Positions 15,722-23,242 of a DNA stretch of 23,242 nucleotides are shown one piece after another. Numbering within the stretch: the stretch's first letter is position 1; each line of letters opens with the position of its first letter. Made by a program: the position numbers and the translations under genes. Source of the stretch: a virus. The notes under the pieces were generated by a model that was given only the letters and a program-made list of their open reading frames with translations, was not told the origin of the DNA and did not search any database. Where the stretch lies: positions 1 through 23,242 of IMG/VR virus record IMGVR_UViG_3300032326_000095. One strand, 5' to 3'.

Positions 15722-16526
15722 ACGGGATGTCTAGCGCCTCCTCTTCGCCTGTGATTTCAGAAACAAAATCGTATTTAAGGTTCAAATCCGGTGAGATTGT
15801 TTTTACATATTCCCTAAATGCTCTAGTATCTTTTGCTAACATATTTTTAGCAAATCTACCAATATTTCCTCTATCAGTATCACCATCAACAGATACAATC
15901 ATATATTTTAAACGAGTAGATACATCGGATGAATTATCTTTGTTTTTAGATAATCTTTCCATTGCTTGTGTTTCTGCGTTTATATCTTTTTCATCTTTGT
16001 GAGTTAATAACTTAAATGTTATTTTCTTTTTACTTAATGGTAATTCTAATTCATAACGATTTTCTGGATTAAGAATTGATAAATCAATATCTTTTGTTTG
16101 TATTTCCGATAAATCAATTACTACTTTTTGTTTTTCACCACTAAATGGGTCTGTAACCTCTACATCATAATCAGGTCCATATCCTAATACACGAGTTGCT
16201 AAAAATACAGCGTTCTTATCACCGATAACCAAATCATCTGGATTTACACCCAACTGAACTACTACCGATTCAAATAGTTTATCTAACACCACACCTTTAC
16301 GGATTAGATTTTGAGAAGAAAGTATATCTTCTTCCTTTGCTGTCATATATTTAATTTCCAAAGTTCCTTTACTTAAAGGATTTCCTACTGCATAACACTT
16401 ACCTTCCGATGGTAATGAAATGATTTGAGTTGGAAAATCAAATGTTTTTACTGGTGTTGGTTGTTCTGTTTTAGGTTGCGTTTTTATTGGTTGCGAACCT
16501 CTTGAAATGTTTAATTCTTCTTCCAT
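15690..16526 (-). CDS. gp26: gp26-like baseplate/tail-assembly protein
   Basis: A 278-residue protein of the T4 baseplate gp26 type (T4 gp26 has 208 residues). After a Gln/Pro/Thr-rich N-terminus (about 1-28) comes the conserved block: QIISLPSEGKCYA, then GTLEIKYMTAKEEDILSS, GVVLDKLFESVVV, DLVIGDKNAVFLATRVLGYG and YDVEVTDPFSGEKQ. The C-terminal half is a mixed domain ending INFFYPSN. In T4, gp26 works in baseplate hub assembly. Here its end overlaps a second frame through a T7 run, as in split tail-assembly chaperones, so it may act as the G-like part. The ATG is at 16526, 2 bases after the stop of the Cys-rich gene. Frameshifting would give a longer fusion of about 340 residues. Confidence 0.75.
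   Translation of the reverse strand: MEEELNISRGSQPIKTQPKTEQPTPVKTFDFPTQIISLPSEGKCYAVGNPLSKGTLEIKYMTAKEEDILSSQNLIRKGVVLDKLFESVVVQLGVNPDDLVIGDKNAVFLATRVLGYGPDYDVEVTDPFSGEKQKVVIDLSEIQTKDIDLSILNPENRYELELPLSKKKITFKLLTHKDEKDINAETQAMERLSKNKDNSSDVSTRLKYMIVSVDGDTDRGNIGRFAKNMLAKDTRAFREYVKTISPDLNLKYDFVSEITGEEEALDIPFGINFFYPSN
15704..15710 (-). other. T7 slippery run, probable programmed frameshift site
   Basis: On the coding strand the gp26-like frame reads AAC TTT TTT TAC CCT and then stops at TGA (15692-15690). After the second TTT, a -2 slip re-pairs perfectly on T, and a +1 shift also gives ACC CTT CCA. Both enter the gp51-like frame, which otherwise lacks a good start. Confidence 0.6.
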
Positions 16527-16528
16527 AA

Positions 16529-16756
16529 CTATAATAAATTGTTGTTGTTTATTCCTATTCTTCTAATACAATCCGGTCTTGCACATAGTTCGTTTGGTAA
16601 ATTGCCACAAGAACATTTATTCTCATCTATGTGAGATGAAAACTTTTGTACACTATCCAAAAGTAATCCTTTAGTTTGAGCAGGTTGTTGCTCTTTGAGT
16701 AAATCTCTAATTTCAGTTAATAGAGATTTTATTATTGCAAATTGTCCTAATTCCAT
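16529..16756 (-). CDS. Small Cys-rich protein, possible zinc knuckle (75 aa)
   Basis: I do not recognise a family. The protein starts with an amphipathic helix (MELGQFAIIKSLLTEIRDLL). A Gln/Lys linker leads to a compact cluster: H42, C48, C50, C58 and C63 in KCSCGNLPNELCARPDC. The C-x-C-x7-C-x4-C spacing could bind one zinc ion. The ATG at 16756 is chosen over the upstream in-frame TTG at 16792, which lies inside the late promoter and the terminator's T-run. The gp26-like ATG follows the stop by 2 bases, so both are co-expressed. The helix-plus-metal-site layout suggests a small adaptor or assembly factor, but this is an inference. Confidence 0.72.
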   Translation of the reverse strand: MELGQFAIIKSLLTEIRDLLKEQQPAQTKGLLLDSVQKFSSHIDENKCSCGNLPNELCARPDCIRRIGINNNNLL

Positions 16757-16773
16757 AACATTATTTTTGTATA

Positions 16774-16783
16774 TATAAATATA
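16774..16783 (-). promoter_or_regulatory. Candidate late promoter, Cys-rich/gp26-like unit
   Basis: The coding-strand decamer TATATTTATA lies 17 bases before the ATG at 16756, directly after the terminator of the tail-tube gene. Confidence 0.55.
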
Positions 16784-16789
16784 CCAAAA

Positions 16790-16821
16790 CAAAAAAAGTG
16801 TGTAAAAAATTACACACTTTT
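16790..16821 (-). terminator. Intrinsic terminator after tail tube gene
   Basis: A perfect 12-base-pair stem (AAAAGTGTGTAA / TTACACACTTTT) with a 4-base loop is followed on the coding strand by TTTTTTTG. It begins 24 bases after the tail-tube stop codon and is the strongest hairpin in the window. Being nearly symmetrical with an A-run on one side and T-run on the other, it might also work in the opposite direction. Confidence 0.9.
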
Positions 16822-16845
16822 CTTAAATTTTTAATTTTGTTAATA

Positions 16846-17334
16846 TTAGTATTCTAATACACAATAATCTACTGATAAAGTGATTGTGATGTTTACGGGG
16901 TCATTTGAACTCCAATCCATTTCACCAAATTCAGCTGATGCAATAAATGCTCCAACTAATTTCCAGTTTTCAATTTTATCACCAACAGGTCCTAATGCGT
17001 AGATGTCAATATTTTTCTTATAGAAATCTGAATAACCATCACGACCAGTAATAGATTCGTGCGAAGTTCTAATCCATTCCATTACCGCCTGTGCTCCAGA
17101 TGGAACAATTGGGTCATATAATGTGATAGTTAAATCATCCCAGTTAGATTTTCCTTTTATCTTACGTTTTACGTTGATATGGTCCAATGTGATAGTTTCA
17201 CTTGTATATTTTGGTCTATTAGCTGCTTTTATCATAAATGATGGGATACCATCCACTTCCATTACGAAACGTTGAGCTAATTTAGGTTCAAAATTAGTAT
17301 AGAACATTTTATCAAACCCTAATACTTCTGCCAT
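16846..17334 (-). CDS. gp19: Tail tube protein (gp19-like)
   Basis: Stacked hexamers form the inner tail tube through which DNA passes. Its 162 residues are almost the length of T4 gp19 (163). The sequence follows the T4-like tail tube family: an N-terminal FYTNFEPKLAQRFVMEVDG strand, IPSFMIKAANRP, a central DHINVKRKIKGKSNWDDLTIT, the loop DPIVPSGAQAVMEWIR, DIYALGPVGDKIENWKLVGA, and a C-terminal SVDYCVL strand. A strong Shine-Dalgarno (TAAGGAG) lies 9-10 bases before the ATG, consistent with very high expression. It has its own late-type promoter 25 bases upstream and its own terminator, so it forms a single-gene unit, as expected for a protein needed in many copies. Confidence 0.93.
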   Translation of the reverse strand: MAEVLGFDKMFYTNFEPKLAQRFVMEVDGIPSFMIKAANRPKYTSETITLDHINVKRKIKGKSNWDDLTITLYDPIVPSGAQAVMEWIRTSHESITGRDGYSDFYKKNIDIYALGPVGDKIENWKLVGAFIASAEFGEMDWSSNDPVNITITLSVDYCVLEY

Positions 17335-17359
17335 TTTTTATTTCTCCTTATATCTTTTA

Positions 17360-17369
17360 TATAAATATA
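17360..17369 (-). promoter_or_regulatory. Candidate late promoter, tail tube
   Basis: The coding-strand decamer TATATTTATA lies 25 bases before the tail-tube ATG, in the 50-base gap after the sheath gene. A strong ribosome binding site separates it from the start. Confidence 0.6.
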
Positions 17370-17384
17370 TCTTTTTTAAATTTA

Positions 17385-19664
17385 TTATGCTCCAAACGTT
17401 GCACCAGTTGGTAAAATGTTGAAGTCAATTTGGATAAATTCAGCAGTTTTAGTAGGTTGTAAGAAAATTGCTCCTTGTAAGATGTTTCTATCAATCACAT
17501 CTGGTGTGTTGTTTGAATCATCCATTACAACTCTAAATGCGTATAAACCTTGTCTTTGTTGGATACCCTCTAAATATGGATTTACAGTATTTAAGAATTT
17601 GTTTCTAGTCTCTGCCGTATTTTGTTCAAATACTAAATATCTAGATGTAGATGCGATATACTTTTTAACAGTAATCAACAATCTTCTTACGTTGATTCTA
17701 TCTAATGCAGATGGTCTAGATTGTAAAGTCTTTTGTCCAAATGCTACGATACCTTGTCCTGGGAATTGTGCGATTGGATTGACTTTTCCTTCGTATAATG
17801 TATCTCTATCAGAGTGAGTTAAACGATTTACTACACCAATTGCTCCAGTAATACCACCACGATTTAAACCTGCTGGTGCGAACCATTCAGCTGCCGTATT
17901 ATCGTTTGCTGCAAATACCGCTGGCATCAATACCGATGGTGGAACTGCTACCATTTTGTTAGTATTCAAATCAATTGTCTTAATCCAAGGGTAGTAAGTT
18001 GCTGCGTAGTTAGTATCTAAACCTTCTGCTACCTCAACTGCTCCATCAATTGTACCATCTTGTGCTACTGAATCCATAATGTAGAAACAATCAGTACGAG
18101 CTTCACACAAATCAATACCCGCTTGTGCTACTGATGGGTGTAATGTTTGAATAACACCTGGCATTACTACCAAGTTAATATCGTATTCATCTTGGTTAGA
18201 AATTGCATCCAATGCTTTTTGGTATGCTATCGAACCATTTTTTGCAGATGTTGATAAATCAAATCCTTGTGAGTTTACATTTGTAATAGAAGTTCCTTTA
18301 GCTATTGTTTTAGCCGGGCTCATACCATCAAAACCACCTTGTAATGCTACTGCAAATGTTCTTTTAGATACATCACCCGCATTCGAACCAGTTAATGGTA
18401 GTCCAGCATCACCATCCAATGAGAATGTAAGTGTAGTTGTTGCGTTAGCAGGAATTGGTTTTAAGAATTGTGCATTATCTGTTGCAAATGTTCCTTCAAA
18501 ATCAAATCCACTTACATAAGATGAAGTAGTTGCTGATTTTGTTTGGTATCCAACTTTTGGTAAGTAATTTAATACTGCACCAGTTGCGTATATTGGATAT
18601 TGATAACCAGCATTACCATATGGTGCAGCGGTTACAGGAATTACATCTGGATTTATTGGTGTAATGTAAATATAACGAGATTTGTTAGAATAATCACCAT
18701 ATTCAGTAATTTTTCCACTTGCATCTGTTTGTATATATCTATCACCAATTGCTCTTGCAATATAGTTAGGTGATGTTGGGTCTAAATTTAAATTAGAATA
18801 AGTTTCTAATACATTTTTTCTCTTATCGGTATCAGCGTATTTTCTAACTTGCAATGTAAATGTTGCGTAATCTGAACCAGCAACTGAACCAGCTGCCTTA
18901 ACATCTGAAATTATAATTTTAAATCTTGTGTTTTCAGCATTACCATCGGAAATTGTATTTACTTTAAATAAATCATAACGGCTACCACCTATTAGTTGTG
19001 ATTGAATATATGGAGTTGAAGCTCCAACTGCATCACTATTAAAATTTTGTAATGGTAAAACTACAAGTGATGCTGAATTAATAGCCGATGCACTAATAGA
19101 TGCAGCATCTGTAAATGATACATATGAGTAAGCGTTTTTGTTACCCATTGCATTTGTTCCAAATACTTTAGTTACTGCTAATGGGTCAGCTGGGTTTAAT
19201 GATGCATAATATGTATCACCAATTTGACTACCAGCTATTTCAATATGGTGTGAACCAATTGATTCATAGTGAGTTCCAACAAATGAAGCAGATGTATTAG
19301 ATTGTTCTGTATTGTTTAATACATATAACAATGATGATGATACTGCTACTCCACCAGTAATACTACCAATTAATCCAATTGGTCCTAATTCTTTATATCC
19401 ACCCAATCCAGCAACTCTTACGATTGTTGCTACACCAGTTTCTCTTAAATAATTTTGTACTGCATTTTCAGTATAATAAGTGCTATCAACAACACCAAAA
19501 ATATCTTCAAATTCAGATTGAGTATTTACAATTGTAGGTTTGAATGCTGGTCCCTGCTTTAAAGGTCCGATGAAAACTCCACCGATTGCACCAACACCCT
19601 GTGCTATAAAAGATAAATCATTCTCTCTAGTGAAAACACCAGGTGATACGATTTTTTCAGCCAT
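17385..19664 (-). CDS. gp18: Tail sheath protein (gp18-like)
   Basis: Forms the contractile sheath around the tail tube. It has 759 residues (T4 gp18 has 659). The N-terminal KIVSPGVFTRENDLSF and the following GVGAIGGVFIGPLKQGPAF are the standard sheath start. The centre (about 130-400) is a variable, surface-type insertion rich in Ser, Ala and Thr. The C-terminal third (about 560-759) is the conserved sheath core: AEWFAPAGLNRGGI, then INVRRLLITVKKYIAS, RYLVFEQNTAETRNKF, and the beta tail EFIQIDFNILPTG. A strong AAAAGGAG Shine-Dalgarno precedes the ATG by 9-10 bases, and a late promoter motif lies 38 bases upstream. This sheath is sufficient to classify the phage as contractile-tailed. Confidence 0.95.
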   Translation of the reverse strand: MAEKIVSPGVFTRENDLSFIAQGVGAIGGVFIGPLKQGPAFKPTIVNTQSEFEDIFGVVDSTYYTENAVQNYLRETGVATIVRVAGLGGYKELGPIGLIGSITGGVAVSSSLLYVLNNTEQSNTSASFVGTHYESIGSHHIEIAGSQIGDTYYASLNPADPLAVTKVFGTNAMGNKNAYSYVSFTDAASISASAINSASLVVLPLQNFNSDAVGASTPYIQSQLIGGSRYDLFKVNTISDGNAENTRFKIIISDVKAAGSVAGSDYATFTLQVRKYADTDKRKNVLETYSNLNLDPTSPNYIARAIGDRYIQTDASGKITEYGDYSNKSRYIYITPINPDVIPVTAAPYGNAGYQYPIYATGAVLNYLPKVGYQTKSATTSSYVSGFDFEGTFATDNAQFLKPIPANATTTLTFSLDGDAGLPLTGSNAGDVSKRTFAVALQGGFDGMSPAKTIAKGTSITNVNSQGFDLSTSAKNGSIAYQKALDAISNQDEYDINLVVMPGVIQTLHPSVAQAGIDLCEARTDCFYIMDSVAQDGTIDGAVEVAEGLDTNYAATYYPWIKTIDLNTNKMVAVPPSVLMPAVFAANDNTAAEWFAPAGLNRGGITGAIGVVNRLTHSDRDTLYEGKVNPIAQFPGQGIVAFGQKTLQSRPSALDRINVRRLLITVKKYIASTSRYLVFEQNTAETRNKFLNTVNPYLEGIQQRQGLYAFRVVMDDSNNTPDVIDRNILQGAIFLQPTKTAEFIQIDFNILPTGATFGA

Positions 19665-19702
19665 TTTTAATTTCTCCTTTTAATAATAATTTTTTATCTT
19701 AA

Positions 19703-19712
19703 TATAAATATA
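19703..19712 (-). promoter_or_regulatory. Candidate late promoter, tail sheath
   Basis: The coding-strand decamer TATATTTATA lies 38 bases before the sheath ATG, with an AAAAGGAG ribosome binding site between them. Confidence 0.6.
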
Positions 19713-19740
19713 TAAGATTGTGATGAAAAGATATATTTGT

Positions 19741-19983
19741 TTATTGTTTTGGTGTAAATTCCCCAGTATCAATATCTAAATTTCCTTCACCATATTCGGT
19801 TTGGATTTTAGATAATAATTCTTTCTCTTCTAAACCAAATTGTTGATATTGTTCTTGTAAGAATTTTTCATCTCTTTCAATTGTAGCTTTCTGAATTGCT
19901 AATTGACCTAATGAAATAACAATATCATTGAAACTATCACGCAATTCAATAATTTTATTCTTGTATTCTTCTTTAATTTGCAT
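19741..19983 (-). CDS. Small coiled-coil hypothetical protein (80 aa)
   Basis: An 80-residue protein, predicted to be almost entirely helical with heptad-like spacing of Ile/Leu (KNKIIELRDSFNDIVISLGQ, then FLQEQYQQFGLEEKELLSKI). A short acidic tail ends DIDTGEFTPKQ. I do not recognise a family. It is monocistronic by context: its own late-type promoter upstream, a separate promoter for the sheath downstream. The position between the fibre genes and the sheath suggests a virion or assembly role, such as a fibre or neck chaperone, but that is only context. Confidence 0.78.
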   Translation of the reverse strand: MQIKEEYKNKIIELRDSFNDIVISLGQLAIQKATIERDEKFLQEQYQQFGLEEKELLSKIQTEYGEGNLDIDTGEFTPKQ

Positions 19984-20007
19984 AACTTATATTGTTTATT
20001 TTATATA

Positions 20008-20017
20008 TATAAATATA
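20008..20017 (-). promoter_or_regulatory. Candidate late promoter, coiled-coil gene
   Basis: The coding-strand decamer TATATTTATA lies 24 bases before the ATG at 19983, in the gap after the second fibre gene. Confidence 0.55.
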
Positions 20018-20042
20018 TGGTTTTCTACTCAAACGTTAAAAT

Positions 20043-20966
20043 TTAACCGATTTTTTCTTTAATTTCTTCAATTTGTTTTTGTTGTTCCTTAATTGCTTCA
20101 ATTAACAATGCTACTATTTTTTCGTATTGAACTGCAAGGTATCCACTATTTCTTTCTACCACTATTTCAGGTAGTATTTCTTGTATCTCTTGTGCTATTA
20201 CCCCAACATCTTTACCTTTGTGAGAATGTATTTCATCAAATCCTTCTTTCCAATCAAATGTATTTCCACTAATTTTGTTTATTTTGGATAATGCATCTAC
20301 AATTGGTTCAATTTTTTCTTTTAATCTTCTATCCGATGTATCGTAAGCGGTAATATCACCCGTTGCAGTAATAGAACCTTGTACTGCTATACCACCTGTA
20401 AAAGTTCCACCACCAAATGGATTACCCGTCGGACCTGTTGGTCCTTGTGGACCTGTTGAGCCGTTAGAACCAGCAGTTCCTTGTACACCTTGTATTCCTT
20501 GTATTCCTTGTACACCTTGTGGACCAGTTGGTCCTTGTGCACCTTGTGGGCCGGTTGAACCATTGTTTCCGTTTGGTCCCTGATTTCCTTGTGGGCCGGT
20601 TGAACCATTGTTTCCGTTTGGTCCTTGATTACCTTGTGGACCGGTTGAACCATCGTTTCCGTTTGGTCCTTGATTACCTTGTGGTCCTTGTACTCCAGAT
20701 GTACCAGAAGTAGCCGCAGTATATGATGTACCATTTATACTTAATGGTCCTAATAATGATAATGAACCAGTTAAACCAAATGAACCAGTCATAGTATGTG
20801 CATCATCTAACGAATTACCAAAGTTAAATGAACCTGATACAGATGATTGCGTAACATAATATACAGATGTTGATATGATATATTGTTCGGCAGTAATATT
20901 TCCTTTTACAGATAAACTACCTGTTACATTTAATGAGCCAGTAATCGAACTACTATGTATTTGCAT
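20043..20966 (-). CDS. Tail fibre with collagen-like repeats and S74 chaperone
   Basis: A trimeric adhesin of 307 residues. Residues 1-80 are beta-type repeats (SLNVTGSLSVKGN, then TGSFGLTGSLSLLG). Residues ~91-182 are collagen-like Gly-X-Y, dominated by [11 protein letters not shown]. The C-terminal ~100 residues are an intramolecular chaperone of the S74 type (endosialidase-like): SDRRLKEKI at 211-219 with the Ser211/Lys216 dyad, then GNTFDWKEG, KDVGVIAQEIQEILPEIV and a terminal coiled coil ([20 protein letters not shown]). The dyad has the same five-residue spacing as the known self-cleaving enzymes, so the chaperone is probably released by autoproteolysis. It starts 2 bases after the stop of the larger fibre gene and has no clear Shine-Dalgarno, suggesting translational coupling. 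It is paralogous to that gene at its C-terminus. Confidence 0.88.
   Translation of the reverse strand: MQIHSSSITGSLNVTGSLSVKGNITAEQYIISTSVYYVTQSSVSGSFNFGNSLDDAHTMTGSFGLTGSLSLLGPLSINGTSYTAATSGTSGVQGPQGNQGPNGNDGSTGPQGNQGPNGNNGSTGPQGNQGPNGNNGSTGPQGAQGPTGPQGVQGIQGIQGVQGTAGSNGSTGPQGPTGPTGNPFGGGTFTGGIAVQGSITATGDITAYDTSDRRLKEKIEPIVDALSKINKISGNTFDWKEGFDEIHSHKGKDVGVIAQEIQEILPEIVVERNSGYLAVQYEKIVALLIEAIKEQQKQIEEIKEKIG
20553..20687 (-). repeat. Three tandem 45-base collagen repeats in fibre
   Basis: Three consecutive 15-residue units ([11 protein letters not shown] followed by D/N-GST) are also nearly identical as DNA, differing at only a few positions. Such repeats allow length change by slippage or recombination. 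Confidence 0.85.
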
Positions 20967-20968
20967 TA

Positions 20969-23242
20969 TTAACTATTTTTTAATTTTTCTATTTCGTTTC
21001 TTAACTCTACAATTTGAGATTGTTGTTCTTTTATTGCTTCTATTAATACCGCAGTTAAACCCCTTTCTCTTACCGTTAAATATCCATTATCACCCATTCT
21101 AACTAATTGTGGGAATACCTTTTCTACTTCTTGTGCTATAACCCCTATATCTTTTGTAACACCCATAAAGGTTGCGTGGATTGCTTTACCATTCCATTCG
21201 TATTCGTATCCATTTAATCCCATTACCTTATCCAATGCTCCAGCGATTGGAGTTAGATTATCTTTTAATTGAATATCAGATGGAGTACCAAACGATGCAA
21301 CATCACCACTTGCTACAATTGAGCCTGAAACTTGTAATCTATCGGTTGTATTATCAGATGCAACAGGTCCAATTAAAACATTAGTACCATTATCAGTAAT
21401 TTGAGTTGCAGTTCCTAATGTAGATGAGGTTGCAAATTTAACTACTTTATTTGTAGTTCCACTTACAGTTACCGTACCACCAGTTGCCGATGTACCCGAT
21501 GTTCCACTTGCTCCAGTTGCTCCTTGATTTCCTTGTGGACCGGTTGGTCCAGTTGAGCCAGCTGCTCCTTGTGGTCCAGTTGCTCCTTGTGCTCCACTTA
21601 CACCCGATGTACCAGTTGCTCCTTGATTTCCTTGTGCTCCGTTTATTCCACTTGTACCATCAATTCCACTTGTACCATTTAATCCACTTGTACCACTAAC
21701 ACCTGATGTACCAGATGTTCCGTTTGCTCCCGATGTTCCATTTTCTCCATTTGAGCCAGTATTACCTTGAGGTCCTTCTGCACCTTGAGGTCCTATTAGA
21801 CCAGTTGCACCTTGATTGCCTTGCGGACCAGTTGGTCCTTGATTACCCTGTGCTCCACTTGTACCATTCGTTCCAAAGAAAGTACCATTTACACCCGATG
21901 AACCAGATGAACCAGATACCCCCGTTCCTACACCAAATGTAAACATAGCATAACCAGCGAATGGAACACTAAATGTTATTGTTGTTTGGTTTATAGAATC
22001 GGATTTAATTGATTGTGGTATCATTACATACCCATTAACATCATATATGGTTACTGATGGGTATTCATTTCCTAAAGCATGGGTTATTACCCAAGTTGTA
22101 TCTTCTACTACTTGTGTATGTGTGTATGCCGAACCATTTGTTGTTCCCGATGTACCAGTTGTACCGGATGTTCCACTTGCTCCTTGATTTCCTTGTGGTC
22201 CAATTGGTCCTAAATCGGAAATGTTAATCGTTCCTTGCATTGAAGAATGAAACTGACAAACATAGTATAGTGTACTAGGAGCATTGTATGGTATTGCAAA
22301 TGTAATCGTACCACTTTGAGTTCCGTTATTTGTTACACCACTATTATATACATTACCAGAACTATATGCTCCAGCAGTAGTTTGTATCCAAAACGGATGA
22401 CCTGTTGCACTTACTGTAAATGTATATGTAAATCCACGTATTAAATTTAAAGTTGGATTAGATGCACCATCTATTGTATATGCAGATGCTCCACTATTAA
22501 CAACGCTAAAGTTTCTTGCTCCACTTATTCCAGATGTACCAATTGTACCTTGCGGTCCTTGTGCCCCATCTACTCCACTTGTTCCATTTGCTCCGTTTAC
22601 TCCGGATGTACCATTTGTACCATTTGCTCCAGATGTTCCACTTACACCCGATGTTCCATTTGTACCATCTAAACCAGAAGAACCCGATGTTCCGTTATTT
22701 CCACTACTTCCCGATGAGCCACTTAATCCACTAGTACCATTTTCTCCGGATGTTCCAGATGAGCCACTTAAACCATGCGTTCCACTACTTCCAGAAGTTC
22801 CATTTACACCACTTGTACCATTTGCACCAGTTTCTCCTTGAACTCCTTGAGGTCCAGTTTCACCCTGATTTCCTTGTGGGCCGATTGGTCCTTGTCTACC
22901 TTGTGAACCATCATCACCTTGCGGACCAGTTGGTCCTTGATTTCCTTGCTGTCCATTTGGTCCTTGATTTCCTTGTGGACCAACATTTCCTTGTACTCCG
23001 GTTTCTCCTTGTGTTCCTTGTGGTCCTTCAATACCTTGATTACCCTGCGGTCCAGTATTTCCTTGATTACCTTGATTACCTTGCGTTCCTTGTGGACCTG
23101 TGTTACCAGTTGGACCTTGCAAACCAGTTATTCCTTGCGGACCACTATCTCCTTGTCTTCCTTGCGGACCAGTATTACCCAATGCACCTTGTGCACCAAT
23201 ATCTCCTTGAACTCCTTGCGGTCCAGTTGGTCCTTGATTACC
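20969..23242 (-). CDS. Large tail fibre: collagen-like, cupredoxin-like and S74 domains (partial)
   Basis: The N-terminus lies beyond the window; at least 757 residues are visible. A TTG at 23182 is not the start, because Gly-X-Y codons continue in frame to the edge. Order: collagen-like GPQGNQG repeats to ~22850; GTSG/SGSSG repeats to ~22530; a beta domain at ~22210-22520 with a possible type 1 copper site (GHPFW, then CQFHSSM); a short linker; a beta domain at ~21930-22140 ([20 protein letters not shown]) of a kind common in phage fibres; more collagen-like and GTSG repeats; and an S74 chaperone at ~20969-21300 with PSDIQLKDN (Ser/Lys five apart), [18 protein letters not shown] and a final coiled coil. 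It should bind the host surface as a trimer. It is followed after 2 bases by the smaller fibre gene. Confidence 0.88.
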   Translation of the reverse strand, partial: GNQGPTGPQGVQGDIGAQGALGNTGPQGRQGDSGPQGITGLQGPTGNTGPQGTQGNQGNQGNTGPQGNQGIEGPQGTQGETGVQGNVGPQGNQGPNGQQGNQGPTGPQGDDGSQGRQGPIGPQGNQGETGPQGVQGETGANGTSGVNGTSGSSGTHGLSGSSGTSGENGTSGLSGSSGSSGNNGTSGSSGLDGTNGTSGVSGTSGANGTNGTSGVNGANGTSGVDGAQGPQGTIGTSGISGARNFSVVNSGASAYTIDGASNPTLNLIRGFTYTFTVSATGHPFWIQTTAGAYSSGNVYNSGVTNNGTQSGTITFAIPYNAPSTLYYVCQFHSSMQGTINISDLGPIGPQGNQGASGTSGTTGTSGTTNGSAYTHTQVVEDTTWVITHALGNEYPSVTIYDVNGYVMIPQSIKSDSINQTTITFSVPFAGYAMFTFGVGTGVSGSSGSSGVNGTFFGTNGTSGAQGNQGPTGPQGNQGATGLIGPQGAEGPQGNTGSNGENGTSGANGTSGTSGVSGTSGLNGTSGIDGTSGINGAQGNQGATGTSGVSGAQGATGPQGAAGSTGPTGPQGNQGATGASGTSGTSATGGTVTVSGTTNKVVKFATSSTLGTATQITDNGTNVLIGPVASDNTTDRLQVSGSIVASGDVASFGTPSDIQLKDNLTPIAGALDKVMGLNGYEYEWNGKAIHATFMGVTKDIGVIAQEVEKVFPQLVRMGDNGYLTVRERGLTAVLIEAIKEQQSQIVELRNEIEKLKNS
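22210..22520 (-). other. Cupredoxin-like domain within fibre
   Basis: The region translates to [20 protein letters not shown], then [12 protein letters not shown] and [19 protein letters not shown]. The beta pattern and the His (22397-22399), Cys (22256-22258), His (22247-22249) and Met (22238-22240) order match a type 1 copper site. The spacing is C-x2-H-x2-M. Similar domains with YxCQxHSSM occur in marine phage structural proteins. Copper binding is unproven. Confidence 0.6.

Noticed and set aside
16757-16792. Upstream TTG start for the Cys-rich small protein
   Set aside because: The extra codons (FWYIYIYKNNV) translate the late-promoter motif and the terminator T-run; the ATG at 16756 lies downstream of both.
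23180-23182. TTG as the start of the large fibre
   Set aside because: The Gly-X-Y reading frame continues without a stop to the window edge, so the gene is simply truncated.
22530-23242. CRISPR-like regular repeats
   Set aside because: The repeats are in-frame Gly-X-Y and GTSG codons without distinct spacers; they encode a fibrous protein.

Overview
The window is a contiguous piece of a contractile-tailed (T4-like, myovirus-type) phage genome. Every gene I can support lies on the minus strand, so transcription runs from high to low coordinates. The DNA is AT-rich, intergenic gaps are short, and several genes are joined by stop/start overlaps. Two near-perfect Bacteroidetes-type promoters (TTTG-N20-TAnnTTTG, at 1991-2022 and 7368-7399) suggest a Bacteroidetes host. 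The flavin halogenase and the fibre domain types resemble those of marine phages. Both host and habitat are inferences.

Layout in order of transcription: (a) 23242-20043, two adhesin or tail-fibre genes with collagen-like Gly-X-Y stretches and C-terminal S74-type self-cleaving chaperones; the first runs off the window. (b) 19983-15506, a small coiled-coil protein, tail sheath (gp18-like), tail tube (gp19-like), a small Cys-rich protein, a gp26-like protein and an overlapping frame with no ATG start that looks like the second half of a frameshifted tail-assembly chaperone. (c) 15453-7400, a small protein, the tape measure, a large tail-tube-initiator-like protein, a LysM-like baseplate protein, a hub-like protein and a small unknown. 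(d) 7363-2024, a compact family A DNA polymerase with a degenerate exonuclease region, a 548-residue unknown, a 137-residue unknown, an Nmad1/DUF1599-like protein and a flavin-dependent halogenase. (e) 1891-1, a gp32-like single-strand DNA-binding protein and a RecA-type recombinase that runs off the window.

Regulation is unusually readable. The decamer [T/G]ATATTTATA, in coding orientation, occurs in six of the eight intergenic gaps longer than about 35 bases, including all five in the structural region. It is a good candidate for a phage-specific late promoter. The other two gaps carry a host-type promoter (before the polymerase) or a degenerate match (before the 137-residue gene). The gap before the gp32-like gene carries both promoter types. 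Two clear intrinsic terminators close the tail-tube unit and the gp26-like unit.

The points most worth attention are: the halogenase translationally coupled to an Nmad1-like gene, next to an exonuclease-degenerate polymerase; the probable programmed +1/-2 frameshift at a T7 run before the tape measure gene; and a predicted cupredoxin (type 1 copper) domain inside a tail fibre. I see no tRNA, rRNA, CRISPR array, transposase or integrase.
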